Source: JAZDRH01 sp047470865 (GTDB lineage Bacteria; Pseudomonadota; Gammaproteobacteria; Pseudomonadales; Pseudomonadaceae). From it: a stretch of 64,000 nt of DNA. Under the pieces are notes generated by a model. It was given only the letters and a program-made list of their open reading frames with translations, did no database searches and was not told the DNA's origin. The translations under genes and the position numbers were made by a program. The stretch is taken from assembly GCF_047470865.1 (NCBI RefSeq), contig NZ_JAZDRH010000017.1, forward strand, positions 1-64,000, written 5' to 3'. Below are positions 16,802 to 25,747 of this stretch, piece after piece (within the stretch, counting starts at the first letter, position 1; every line of letters starts with the position of its first letter).

Positions 16802-18214
16802 ATGGAAAACAGAATATGGATGCAGTCTTGGCAGCCAGCGAATCATTGGATATCAATTAACAATGATAATGTGCTGTGCAATTTATGCCCGCGTTTTTGC
16901 AAAATTAAGCCAGAAAAAGTGGGATTTTGTGGTGTGCGAAAAAACGTTAATGGCGCTTTAGCCTCTGTGAACTATGGTAAGTCTGTACCCATTACCTGTG
17001 AGTCTATTGAAACAGAAGCAGTATTTCATTATGCGCCAGGCGAGCCTATTTTATCTTTAGGTAATATTGGCTGCATGATGAAGTGCGATTTCTGCCAGAA
17101 CTGGGCGACCAGTCAAAGCCGCTTAGTGCAAGATCATAATGTATCTTATATTTCACCTGAGTCTGTTGTGCAGTACGCCTTAGACAATAATATTCGTATG
17201 CTGTCTTGGACTTACAATGACCCCGTAGTTTGGCAGGAGTTTGTGGTAGACACAGCACGTCTAGCTAAACAGCATGGCATTCAAAACCTTTATAAAAGCG
17301 CTTTTTATATTACGCCCCAGGCCATTGATGAGTTACTGGAAGTGATGGATATTTTTAGCGTTTCAATTAAATCATTAGATGACGATTTTTATCGACGTGT
17401 AACCAAAGGGCGCTTAGAGCCTGTTCTTGAGGGTGTTAAACAGGTTTATGGTGCTATTAAACAGGGCGCGAATGTACATTTAGAGTTGTCTAATCTGTGC
17501 GTCACAGGGCGTAATGATAATCTTCAAGAAAGCCTGAAAACAGCGCATTGGATGCTGGAAAATCTAGATGCTAATGTACCTTTGCATTATGTACGCTTCC
17601 ATCCAGATTACTTATACACCCAAGTCGAACGCACAGATCCAGCATTCTTAGAAGAAGCGCGCACAGCAGCCATTAATGCGGGCCTAAACTATGTCTATGT
17701 AGGCAATGTGCATGGAACGCCCAGCTCAAACACCTACTGCCCTTGCTGTCAAACATTGGTTGTAGAGCGCTATGGCTTGGCGGCTACGAGCTTTTTAAAG
17801 CAGGGCGCTTGTCCGAGGTGTCAGCACCCCATTCCTATAAAAATGCCGTGGGCAGAACCTTCTTTATTACATAGCCCACAGGAATTGCCAGATGGCTTGC
17901 CGCACATGCTACATAGTTTTCGAGGGGTTATTCGCTCTTGCCATGTTGAGCAATTAGCAGCCAATCCATTGTATTTCCAATTCGAAACACAAGATGGCGC
18001 GCCTGTAGGCCGTGTGCAAAAAATGATCAGCTTGCGTTTTATGCTCTCTAGCCCAAGCCCGCAAGCAAGCCAAGTGCGTTTATTCTATACCGGTGTTAAA
18101 CCGCATGTGTATGAGGTCTATGACCGTGCGCATTTTCCAGTCTGGGAAGCAGAGAGAACCGCTTGTCATAGTGAAGATGTGCCACCGGTTTTAGACGACC
18201 AAAAAGTTAAATAG
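16802..18214 (+). CDS. AmrS-like radical SAM enzyme
   Basis: A 470-residue radical SAM protein of the AmrS (AmmeMemoRadiSam) group. It has an N-terminal cysteine cluster (CNLCPRFCKIKPEKVGFCG), the SAM-cluster cysteines C91, C95 and C98 (GCMMKCDFCQNW), LSWTYNDPVVWQEF and HYVRFHPDY, and a zinc-ribbon-like pair CPCC...CPRC at about residues 315-345. It is longer than typical AmrS by an uncharacterised C-terminal part (about residues 375-470). The usual Memo and AMMECR1 partners are absent; instead it leads a run of acyl-processing genes, the next starting 11 bp downstream. Substrate unknown. Confidence 0.8.
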   Translation: MENRIWMQSWQPANHWISINNDNVLCNLCPRFCKIKPEKVGFCGVRKNVNGALASVNYGKSVPITCESIETEAVFHYAPGEPILSLGNIGCMMKCDFCQNWATSQSRLVQDHNVSYISPESVVQYALDNNIRMLSWTYNDPVVWQEFVVDTARLAKQHGIQNLYKSAFYITPQAIDELLEVMDIFSVSIKSLDDDFYRRVTKGRLEPVLEGVKQVYGAIKQGANVHLELSNLCVTGRNDNLQESLKTAHWMLENLDANVPLHYVRFHPDYLYTQVERTDPAFLEEARTAAINAGLNYVYVGNVHGTPSSNTYCPCCQTLVVERYGLAATSFLKQGACPRCQHPIPIKMPWAEPSLLHSPQELPDGLPHMLHSFRGVIRSCHVEQLAANPLYFQFETQDGAPVGRVQKMISLRFMLSSPSPQASQVRLFYTGVKPHVYEVYDRAHFPVWEAERTACHSEDVPPVLDDQKVK

Positions 18215-18225
18215 GTTAAGTCAGT

Positions 18226-19485
18226 ATGCCATTGAACTATGCATATGCTTGGTTGCGCTCCCAGCGTATCGCCAAAGCGTTAAAAAATCAGGGCTTAACT
18301 AAGCCGCATGCGAATACCCCCATTATTTATATTCCTGGAATTTTGGGTACAAAGCTGTTTGATACCCAGCAAAGGGTTAATATCTGGGGCTCGCCCAGCA
18401 CCTTGTTAGCACCTAAAACAGACTATGCTCCCTTTGCATTGGATGAGCGTGCATTAACGGCTTGGCAAGATCACGATCAAGAGCGGGCGCAGCGCGTTAT
18501 AGCCACCGAGCAATTACATGCGTTTAGTATCATTCCCAAATTAGTGGATACGCTAGTCACCAGTGAATTGCGCTCGGTATTGCACAATGCATTGGATTAC
18601 CAAGAGGGGCGTGATTTATTTTTTTTAGGCCATGACTGGAGGCAAGATTACCGTTTAATGTCTGTCCAGATTGAGCAGCAAATTGAGCGTATTGAACAGC
18701 GTTTCGGTAAGGGCTGCCCATTTATCTTTATTGGGCAATCGGTGGCTAACCAAGGTATTCAGTTTTGGGCGCATCAAGCCAGTGCAGAGCGTTTGGCACA
18801 AGTACAGCGCTGGTACAGCTTTGGCCCTACATGGCAAGGTACTTTTCATGCTTTAAGTATGATGCATGAAGGCTACTATCCCGCATCGAAAAAGTTTAAA
18901 GGTTTCACGCCAGCTGATGTGGCTAGTTTCCCGTCAACCTATCAATTACTGCATCAGAAACCGCGTGTTATAGACGCGCAGGGCAAAACGTTGGCGTTTT
19001 CATTTTATGATGTGGATTGCTGGCAAGAATATGGTTTAGGTCCTTGGCATACTAATTTGCGAGATCATCTGAATGTTGAACAGCTAACAAGCTACTTAGC
19101 CTTGGCCAAAGAATTTACCCAAACTATTAACTCAGCTAAAGAAAAAATCGCTCGTATTCCACAGGTTTGGTATTTGGGCGATGCCAATCAAGCTGTTCTA
19201 CAAGCCGTAGTACTCGGTAAGCGTTTGCTCAGTAGCGCTGCAGAAATACGACAGCATGCACCTGAGTTACAGCATTTAGCTTTAGCTAAAGGTGATGATC
19301 ACCTTCCCATGGAAGACTTTGCCGAGCAACCTAACGGCTGTTTTGTGCGCGATTATCAAAATATTCCTTATGGCGAACGTTATATGTTGGTAGGGCAGGC
19401 CAAAGATCATCGTAGCTTGATCAATTATGGTCGTAACTTAAAAGCCATAGCTTTTGATATAGCAACAGTTCGCCAGCAAAATTAG
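18226..19485 (+). CDS. LCAT-like alpha/beta hydrolase
   Basis: A 419-residue alpha/beta hydrolase of the lecithin:cholesterol acyltransferase/lipase type. It shows the N-terminal strand IIYIPGILGTKL, the VNIWGSP region, HDWRQDYRLM typical of this family, a nucleophile elbow FIFIGQSVANQGIQFW (Ser in GQSVA rather than the usual GxSxG), an acidic-residue region near GDDHLPMEDF, and a late His in AKDHRSLINYG. No signal peptide is seen, so it is probably cytoplasmic. It lies between the AmrS-like and LuxE-like genes, and may release or transfer an acyl chain, an inference from family and context. Confidence 0.75.
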   Translation: MPLNYAYAWLRSQRIAKALKNQGLTKPHANTPIIYIPGILGTKLFDTQQRVNIWGSPSTLLAPKTDYAPFALDERALTAWQDHDQERAQRVIATEQLHAFSIIPKLVDTLVTSELRSVLHNALDYQEGRDLFFLGHDWRQDYRLMSVQIEQQIERIEQRFGKGCPFIFIGQSVANQGIQFWAHQASAERLAQVQRWYSFGPTWQGTFHALSMMHEGYYPASKKFKGFTPADVASFPSTYQLLHQKPRVIDAQGKTLAFSFYDVDCWQEYGLGPWHTNLRDHLNVEQLTSYLALAKEFTQTINSAKEKIARIPQVWYLGDANQAVLQAVVLGKRLLSSAAEIRQHAPELQHLALAKGDDHLPMEDFAEQPNGCFVRDYQNIPYGERYMLVGQAKDHRSLINYGRNLKAIAFDIATVRQQN

Positions 19486-19494
19486 GACGTACAA

Positions 19495-20535
19495 ATGCAA
19501 GCACTCACGGCGATTGACCAATTGGCTCGTCCACAAAAACTTTATCAGCCATTAACCCAAGAACAGCAGGATTTATTTACGCAGGCCATGCAGCAAGCAG
19601 ATGTTTGGCATAAAGCCCGTAATGCAAATTATGCCAAGCTCTGGGTAGGGGAGCAGCGTCCAAGTATTCCTGTAGGCTTATTTAAAAAGCTGGATTTAGC
19701 CACTTCTGTAGAACAAGAAGGACAGTGGTTGTCTAGTTCAGGCACTGGGAAAACAGGAGCTACTGAGGTTTTTTTTGATAAAGGCAGTATGCAACGCATT
19801 ACCCAAGGTATGCTGGCGCTATTTATTGAAAATGGATTTTACTCAAGCCAGCCCGCTCGATTCTTATTGTTGTCCCCCAATCCACAACTGGGTGATTTTC
19901 CTGGTTATGCAACGGCTTTTCTAAAATTTACCGCAGCAGCGCCCAATAAAGCCTTGGTTTTTGCAGTTAATCCAGAAGCTGTGTTTGATGCTGAACTTGC
20001 CATTAAGACTTTAACGACTTGGGCGCAAGAACCTGAACCTATTTTTATTTTTGGCTTAACCGTCTTTTTTGAGCAGCTTGCCTTGGCATTACCGCAGCCC
20101 ATTGAGTTTAAGCAACCGATAAAAGGGATTACAGGAGGTGGCTGGAAAGGGTTGACCAAAACCATGGAGCGTGGGCAAATTTTGCAGCGTCTAGCACAAA
20201 ATCTACAGACACCAATGCTTGATATTCGCGACATGTATGGCATGACGGAACATCCGTTGCACTACCTATCCTGTCCTTTGGGGCATTTTCATCAACCTGT
20301 GTATTCGCGTTTTTTTGTACAAGGTGCTAACCAGCAAGAGTTAGAGGCTGGAGAGCAAGGCTTAATACGCTTACAAAATCCATTTTTTGCATCTATTCCT
20401 GCACATGACATAGTCACTGAGGATTTAGGCTGCCTAGGCGAGCATTGTGGTTGCGGGAATACTCAGCCTTATCTTAAATTTTTAGGTAGAGCCACGACCA
20501 ATGAAGGCATTTGCGCGCAAGAGGCATTAGCGTGA
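19495..20535 (+). CDS. LuxE-family acyl-protein synthetase
   Basis: A 346-residue protein of the LuxE/acyl-protein synthetase family, which activates a fatty acid as acyl-AMP and transfers it to a cysteine and then to the reductase. Visible motifs are WLSSSGTGKTGATEVFFDKG, the glycine-rich GGGWKGL and DMYGMTEHPLHYLSC (adenylate-forming signature region), and a C-terminal cysteine-rich stretch LGEHCGCGNTQPYLKFLGR. It begins after AGGACG, 9 bp downstream of the hydrolase, and its stop overlaps the LuxC-like start. Confidence 0.85.
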   Translation: MQALTAIDQLARPQKLYQPLTQEQQDLFTQAMQQADVWHKARNANYAKLWVGEQRPSIPVGLFKKLDLATSVEQEGQWLSSSGTGKTGATEVFFDKGSMQRITQGMLALFIENGFYSSQPARFLLLSPNPQLGDFPGYATAFLKFTAAAPNKALVFAVNPEAVFDAELAIKTLTTWAQEPEPIFIFGLTVFFEQLALALPQPIEFKQPIKGITGGGWKGLTKTMERGQILQRLAQNLQTPMLDIRDMYGMTEHPLHYLSCPLGHFHQPVYSRFFVQGANQQELEAGEQGLIRLQNPFFASIPAHDIVTEDLGCLGEHCGCGNTQPYLKFLGRATTNEGICAQEALA

Positions 20536-21593
20536 TTGAACAGCGTTTGCAACAAGTGGCTAAGCTGTGTGCAAACCTGGCAAAAGGTCAGTTTCGCTTG
20601 GCAAAAGATCCTGAAACTCAGGCATTTTGTTGTGCTTATTTAACAGAACTAAGCTATAACGCCTTGTTAACTAAGGTTGAGCACGAGCTCGGCAAATCCT
20701 GCTGGCGGCCTTTAGGTCGTGTGCTTATTGTTGTTTCAGAAAAAGATGTAATTGGCAGCTTGCTAGCTGTTTTAGCTGCTTTTATTACAGGCAATCAAAT
20801 CCTAGTGAAAGCGCGCCATAGCCAGCCTTTGCTGTATTGGTGCAAAGCACAATTACAGCTAACAGATGAGCAGCTGAGCATTCTCGATTGGCAAAGTGAA
20901 GATACTGTTAATGAACCTGATTTAGCTTCCTTTAATGGGCTGTTATTGGCCGGTAGCTTAGCCTTAATGCAGTATTATCGACATAGATTAAGCTATCCTG
21001 CTCGCCTGATTGAGTACGGCCCTAAGATTAGTGCTGCGGTACTAATGCAAATAAATCCTCAGATTGTTCAGCAGCTAATGCAGGTTGTAAGTGTTTTTTC
21101 GCAACAAGTCTGTAGTTCGCCTCAATTTATTGTAATAGATGAGGCTATTTCGCTAGATGAACTACTGGCGGCTTTAACCCCTGAATTGGTAAAGCGTCAT
21201 CCGCTTGCTGCTGAGTCTAAATTAGTACAAGCCAGCCATTATCAGCAGTTGCAATTATTACAGCGTTGCGATGCGCGATTAATCAGCAGCGCTTTTAGCC
21301 CTGAAACAGGCTGGGGGATCAGTGTTAGTCGGGGTCTTGCGCCTGACTTATGGTTTAAACAAGGGCTAAATATTTGCCTAGGCCCAGCCGCCACGTTGCT
21401 TGATCAAGCCGCCCAGCGCTGGGGGGATAGCTTGCAAACCTTAGGTGTGGTGGGCAATTTAAATTGGCAGCCGTCTGCTTTTTTTCGACTTTGTCCCTTA
21501 GCACAAATGCATCAGCGCCCTTTGACCGCTGCCCATGATGGTTTTTTTGAGCTAGCAGCACTAGTTAACTTTTATCAAGATGAACGCTTATGA
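20532..21593 (+). CDS. LuxC-family acyl reductase
   Basis: A 353-residue protein of the LuxC family (aldehyde-dehydrogenase fold), which reduces an activated acyl group to an aldehyde with NADPH. Features include the cofactor-domain stretch PLGRVLIVVSEKDVIGSLLA, KARHSQP, and a probable catalytic Cys in VFSQQVCSSPQF. The start is GTG 20532, overlapping the LuxE-like TGA by three bases and preceded by AAGAGG; frame extension upstream to 20511 is open but unlikely. With the LuxE-like gene it would form a fatty-acid reductase pair. No luxA, luxB or luxD is near. Confidence 0.85.
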   Translation: MIEQRLQQVAKLCANLAKGQFRLAKDPETQAFCCAYLTELSYNALLTKVEHELGKSCWRPLGRVLIVVSEKDVIGSLLAVLAAFITGNQILVKARHSQPLLYWCKAQLQLTDEQLSILDWQSEDTVNEPDLASFNGLLLAGSLALMQYYRHRLSYPARLIEYGPKISAAVLMQINPQIVQQLMQVVSVFSQQVCSSPQFIVIDEAISLDELLAALTPELVKRHPLAAESKLVQASHYQQLQLLQRCDARLISSAFSPETGWGISVSRGLAPDLWFKQGLNICLGPAATLLDQAAQRWGDSLQTLGVVGNLNWQPSAFFRLCPLAQMHQRPLTAAHDGFFELAALVNFYQDERL

Positions 21594-22576
21594 AAAAGAT
21601 TTTTCTAACAGGCGCAACTGGATTTATCGGATCGCACTTGTTAAGTCGACTTTTGGAAGACAATTATCAGGTGATACTGTTGGTGCGCGAGGCTAATAAG
21701 TTAGCGCCTGAATGGCGGGGGCAGGTTCAATGTGTGGTGGGCGACCTAAACCAGCCTGAGCGTTATCAAGGCTATTTAGCACAAACTAAAGTTATGCATT
21801 TGGCGGCTGATTATCGGCTAGGTTTAGCTCAAGCCAAACAGCGACGGCAAATGTATTTAGCCAATGTGCAAGGCACGCTAAGTTTAGCTAAAGCTGCTTT
21901 ACATGCAGGTGTTGAGCAGTTTATTTATAGCAGTACTACCGCTGCTTTAGGCGAAACGCATTATCAATGGCATACCGAAACAGCGCAGCATAATTCAGTT
22001 TTTCGTAGTTATTATGAACAAAGCAAGCATATGGCTCATCAGCTGTTATTAGCCTTGCGTGAACAAGGTTTGCCACTAACTATGGCTATTTTAGGCGGAG
22101 TATTTGGTGAAAAAGACCAATCTGATCTTGCCCAAGGGCTAAAGCAATTTCTGCAAGGAAAAGTTCCTGTTCAACCAGATACCTTTAGCCGTTTTCAGCT
22201 ATGTCATGTGGATAAAGTGGTAACCGCCTTAGTAAGTTTGTTCGATCAGCCCTTAGGTGAAGACTATTTATTTACTGGTAAAGACTATTCCATGCCCGAG
22301 CTTTTTGCGCTGTTAAGTCAGTTATCCGGCATAGCTGAACCTAAAAAACTCGCTTTAGCTTCTCTAAAAAAAGCGCTGTACGTATTACAGCCATTGGCGT
22401 GTTTAGGCGTCAAGGTGCCGCTTAATAAAGAACTAGTAAATATATTAGATGGCAGTACTTACCTTTATTCCTCCCGTAAAGCACAGACAGAACTAGGTTG
22501 GGATGCTGGTGATGTTGAGCAAGATCTAACGCAGTACATGCAGCATTTAGTTGAGCAAAATAAGGCAGGGCTATGA
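21590..22576 (+). CDS. Extended SDR (NAD-dependent epimerase/reductase)
   Basis: A 328-residue Rossmann-fold protein with the nucleotide motif FLTGATGFIGSHLL, the Asp in VVGDLNQPERY, an NVQGT motif, and the catalytic Tyr-Lys pair in SYYEQSKHMA. The family acts on nucleotide sugars, dihydroflavonol-like or hydroxy-keto substrates; here the neighbourhood suggests reduction or oxidation of an acyl-derived intermediate. The ATG overlaps the upstream stop as ATGA and the TGA overlaps the next start, so translation is coupled on both sides. Confidence 0.85.
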   Translation: MKKIFLTGATGFIGSHLLSRLLEDNYQVILLVREANKLAPEWRGQVQCVVGDLNQPERYQGYLAQTKVMHLAADYRLGLAQAKQRRQMYLANVQGTLSLAKAALHAGVEQFIYSSTTAALGETHYQWHTETAQHNSVFRSYYEQSKHMAHQLLLALREQGLPLTMAILGGVFGEKDQSDLAQGLKQFLQGKVPVQPDTFSRFQLCHVDKVVTALVSLFDQPLGEDYLFTGKDYSMPELFALLSQLSGIAEPKKLALASLKKALYVLQPLACLGVKVPLNKELVNILDGSTYLYSSRKAQTELGWDAGDVEQDLTQYMQHLVEQNKAGL

Positions 22577-24810
22577 AGTTCAAACGGCAAAGCCCCTATG
22601 GTGCACTGAGCTTAGCGCTACGTGAGGAGCGTGTAGATATTCAGGCAGACAGCGATTTAGCGGCATTTTGGGGGCAAGGTTTTGCGACAGCGCATTTGCG
22701 CTTATGGCAACTGGATCTATCAAGACGTATTGCCAAAGGGCAGTTGTGTGAAATACTAGGTGCTGGTGCGCGTAAAACCGATGTCTTTCAACGTCGTTTG
22801 AATCTTACAGAATTAGCTGAGCGTGAAGTTGCACGTTGTCAAACACAAGCGCAAGCAGGTGTCATTGAATTACAAAGATTACAAATACAAGCCTACGTGG
22901 AAGGCTTGAATACCGCATTACACGAAGGCGTAAAACAGCCTATTGAATGCCGCTTATTAGGCTATATGCCTGAGCCATTTACTGAGTTAGATGTGTATGT
23001 ACTGGCGCAGTTGAAATACTTTATTAATTCAGCATGGCAGTATGAAATTTTTCATACCCATATGCTCAAGCGCCTAACAGCAACGCAGGCCAGGCAGCTT
23101 TTTGCTACCTTTAGCTTCGAAGGTGAAAACTTACCACCTTTGCAGTATCCAGAATATCACCAGCGCAGCGAAGAAGCCGAGCAGGCCCTAAAGGATGCGT
23201 TAAAAGGCTTAACTTTGTTGGGATTATCTTCACCTGATACAGGTTCTAATGTCTTTGCAGTGAGCAGTACTCACACTGAAGATGGCAAGCCTTTGCTGGC
23301 TTCTGACCCGCATATGGGGCAAGTCAATCCTAATTTTAGCTTGCTGTTTAATATTCAAAGTAAAGAAGGCCTGTCGGTGTTTGGGGCAAACTTTGTAGGT
23401 ATTCCTGGTATTGTTGTTGGGCGCAATAAGGAAGCGGCATGGGGAATGGTAGGTCTAATGGCAGATAACCAGGACCTTGCCTATGCCGAAGTCGACTGGA
23501 ATGCAATGACACTTAAAGCCTGCGGTGAAAGCTTCCCGCTAGAGGCACATAAGCAATATATTCAAATTAAAAATAAACCTAGCGCAGAGTTAATAACTTA
23601 TAGTTTTAAATATGGACGTGTGCTGAGTGTTAATGAAAATTACGTTATGTTTTTGCGTTGGCCTGCGTTAGATAATTCGATGGGCGACATCACGCTCTAT
23701 GACTTAGCTAAATGCCATGATTGGACCAGCTTTAAAGCGGGTTTAAGCCGTATTTATAATGCACCTATGATGGCTGGCTATGCTGATATTCATGGCGATA
23801 TTGGTTTACATGCAGTAGGTTTATTACCACGACGTACCGCTAGTCAAGCGAGCCAGCATTTAGGCGCTTTACTGCAAAATGCGCAGCAGCCTGCCAGTGC
23901 ATGGCAGGGCTATTTATCCTTTGATGAGTTGCCGCAAGAACATAATCCAGCTTGTGGCTATGTGCTGTATGCCAATCAGTATTCTTCGGCGCTGTTAGCC
24001 AATAAGCATCCTATTTCTAATCGCTGGCATCCCCCCACACGCGCACAACGTATTCAGCAATTGCTTGCAGCAGGTAAAGTGAGTGCACAGCAATGTATGC
24101 AGATTCAAGATGACAAAATAGATGGTTTTGCCCAGCAGCATCTTGCTTTTTTATTAGCGCAACTTGCTACAAACTGTGAGCTGACACAATGGTCTGGCGA
24201 TACGCGGCAAATAGCTCAAGCACAACTGTTTGAACGTTGGATTTACCAGCTAGCTGTGCTTATTTTCGCACCTGTTATCGGCAAAAAACGCTTAGCCTTA
24301 TATTGTGATTTTTGGCCTAGTTTTCGTTGGTGTGTGATTGATGTATTGCAACATCATTTGCAGGATTGGGTGGACACCGTTGAGCAAACCAAACTGCAAG
24401 AAAACTATGCACAAGTGGTTACTCAATTGGTGCGTACCGCCTTTAGTAATGCCCAGCAAGCGCCGAATCTGAAAGCCACAATGGCATTTGCACATACCCT
24501 GAAAAAGCCAAAAATTTTGGCTTGGCTATTTACCTTGCAAGCGCCCTTTACCGGTGGCAATCGAGAAACTATCCACGCCACTCGGCAAAATACCGATTTC
24601 TTAACCTCTAGCCAAAGTGCAAATCAAGGCCAACATAAGCCTTTTAGCTTTGGCCCTGCTTTTAAGTTTGTAAGCCAGCTTGATCAGCATGCCAGCGTGC
24701 ATTACATGATTAATACGCCCGCCAACGGCAGCCCATGGTTTTGGACATTAAAAACGAATTTAAAACGCTGGCAAAAAGGAGAGCGTTATCAACTCAGCAT
24801 GAATAACTAA
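22573..24810 (+). CDS. Penicillin-acylase family amidohydrolase
   Basis: A 745-residue N-terminal nucleophile hydrolase family member. The alpha-region has the family features (AAFWGQGFATAHLRLWQLDL, RRIAKGQLCEILG); the predicted nucleophile is Ser225 in DTGSNVFAVSS, followed by GKPLLASDPHM, and AGYADIHGDIG is the second family block. Such enzymes normally self-cleave before the Ser. There is no N-terminal signal peptide, unlike classical periplasmic penicillin acylases, so it probably acts in the cytoplasm. In this operon it may cut or form an amide bond in an acylated product; that is inference. Confidence 0.82.
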   Translation: MKFKRQSPYGALSLALREERVDIQADSDLAAFWGQGFATAHLRLWQLDLSRRIAKGQLCEILGAGARKTDVFQRRLNLTELAEREVARCQTQAQAGVIELQRLQIQAYVEGLNTALHEGVKQPIECRLLGYMPEPFTELDVYVLAQLKYFINSAWQYEIFHTHMLKRLTATQARQLFATFSFEGENLPPLQYPEYHQRSEEAEQALKDALKGLTLLGLSSPDTGSNVFAVSSTHTEDGKPLLASDPHMGQVNPNFSLLFNIQSKEGLSVFGANFVGIPGIVVGRNKEAAWGMVGLMADNQDLAYAEVDWNAMTLKACGESFPLEAHKQYIQIKNKPSAELITYSFKYGRVLSVNENYVMFLRWPALDNSMGDITLYDLAKCHDWTSFKAGLSRIYNAPMMAGYADIHGDIGLHAVGLLPRRTASQASQHLGALLQNAQQPASAWQGYLSFDELPQEHNPACGYVLYANQYSSALLANKHPISNRWHPPTRAQRIQQLLAAGKVSAQQCMQIQDDKIDGFAQQHLAFLLAQLATNCELTQWSGDTRQIAQAQLFERWIYQLAVLIFAPVIGKKRLALYCDFWPSFRWCVIDVLQHHLQDWVDTVEQTKLQENYAQVVTQLVRTAFSNAQQAPNLKATMAFAHTLKKPKILAWLFTLQAPFTGGNRETIHATRQNTDFLTSSQSANQGQHKPFSFGPAFKFVSQLDQHASVHYMINTPANGSPWFWTLKTNLKRWQKGERYQLSMNN

Positions 24811-24821
24811 AGGAGGAAGTT

Positions 24822-25085
24822 ATGCTTAAGTTTTTTACGGGGCTATTAGGCGCATTGGTTGGATTTTGGTTGGGCTTGGTCTTTGTTGCAGTCTTTACTC
24901 AAAACCATGAAAAAGTCAGAGTAATGAGCATTTCTTTAGTAACAGCAGCCATGGTATCTGCTTTATTTATAATGTTGGTAAATCAGGTTAAACATAAAAA
25001 AATAAAACAAATTTTAACTGTTATTGTTTGTCTGCTTGCTTGTGTTGCATTTTGGATTACCTTAAAAAACATAAATGCTATTTAA
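24822..25085 (+). CDS. Small two-span membrane protein
   Basis: An 87-residue protein with membrane segments at about residues 5-27 and 38-54 and a third hydrophobic stretch at about 62-82. AAGGAGG stands seven bases before the ATG, and the gap to the penicillin-acylase-like gene is only 11 bp, so it is likely the last gene of the operon. No family recognised. Confidence 0.6.
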   Translation: MLKFFTGLLGALVGFWLGLVFVAVFTQNHEKVRVMSISLVTAAMVSALFIMLVNQVKHKKIKQILTVIVCLLACVAFWITLKNINAI

Positions 25086-25092
25086 GGTAATT

Positions 25093-25130
25093 AAGCTAGC
25101 ACTACTAAGTTAGTACAAGTAGGCTAGCTT
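25093..25130. terminator. Stem-loop between convergent genes
   Basis: An imperfect long stem (AAGCTAGC-A-CTACT / AGTAG-GCTAGCTT, one bulge) lies between the end of the operon and the convergent lipoprotein gene. There is no clean T-tract, so termination is only probable. Confidence 0.45.
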
Positions 25131-25139
25131 CTATCTCAT

Positions 25140-25490
25140 TTACTGCTGAACGCCACGATCAGTAATGCGTACTTGGAATCTTCTAGCATCACGGTCTAAC
25201 CAAGTAATTTCATATTTGAAATAGGCTTTGGCAGGGGGCTCATTACCAACTTTTAATTGTATGTCCACTTTGCAGCTATTAATTTGCGCTTTTGTATCAA
25301 GGTCAAGCGCTGTGACTTTATCAATAGTCAACACCACTGGCGCAGAGCTAACTTTCTTAGCCGCATCTAAAATATTAGTTTTTAATGATTCTTGAACATC
25401 TTTTGAATCACAGCTTGGAACTTCAGGTTGTCCACAACCAGTAAGAGCAAATGCCATTAGCACAAGGCAGCCAGTTAGTATTTTTCGCAT
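25140..25490 (-). CDS. Small lipoprotein
   Basis: A 116-residue lipoprotein with signal MRKILTGCLVLMAFALTGC (lipobox ALTGC, lipidated Cys19) and a small globular domain holding two cysteines (PSCDSKD and INSCKVD) that could form a disulfide in the periplasm. It ends with strands EITWLDRDARRFQV. It resembles the frameshifted lipoprotein at 16291-16613, and both lie on the minus strand flanking the lux-like operon. Function unknown. Confidence 0.7.
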   Translation of the reverse strand: MRKILTGCLVLMAFALTGCGQPEVPSCDSKDVQESLKTNILDAAKKVSSAPVVLTIDKVTALDLDTKAQINSCKVDIQLKVGNEPPAKAYFKYEITWLDRDARRFQVRITDRGVQQ

Positions 25491-25694
25491 GAGTCAGTTC
25501 CTTTGAGCGGCAGAATAAAAATGAAGTTTAGCACGTTGCACGGATATTGAATATTTAAGGTTTTTAATCCTTGATTTGGCGCAAAATAAAGAAAACATAA
25601 GGTGTTTCATATAGCGGAGTACAGACTTGTTTTTATAACCAGAAGGTTAAGTATGTAGAGTGTATGCGTCTACTGGAAATAATCCATGCAAAAT

Positions 25695-25728
25695 AAAAGG
25701 CTGATGATTAGCGATTCATCAGCCTTTT
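25695..25728. terminator. Terminator of rdgC (bidirectional stem)
   Basis: A perfect 13-bp stem (AAAAGGCTGATGA / TCATCAGCCTTTT) with an 8-nt loop 20 bp beyond the rdgC stop; A and T runs make it a terminator on either strand. Confidence 0.85.
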
Positions 25729-25747
25729 GTTGGATTAGACAGAGATG

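Noticed and set aside
19495..21593. Bioluminescence (lux) operon
   Set aside because: Only LuxC- and LuxE-like genes are present; luxA, luxB and luxD are absent and the other genes do not fit light production.
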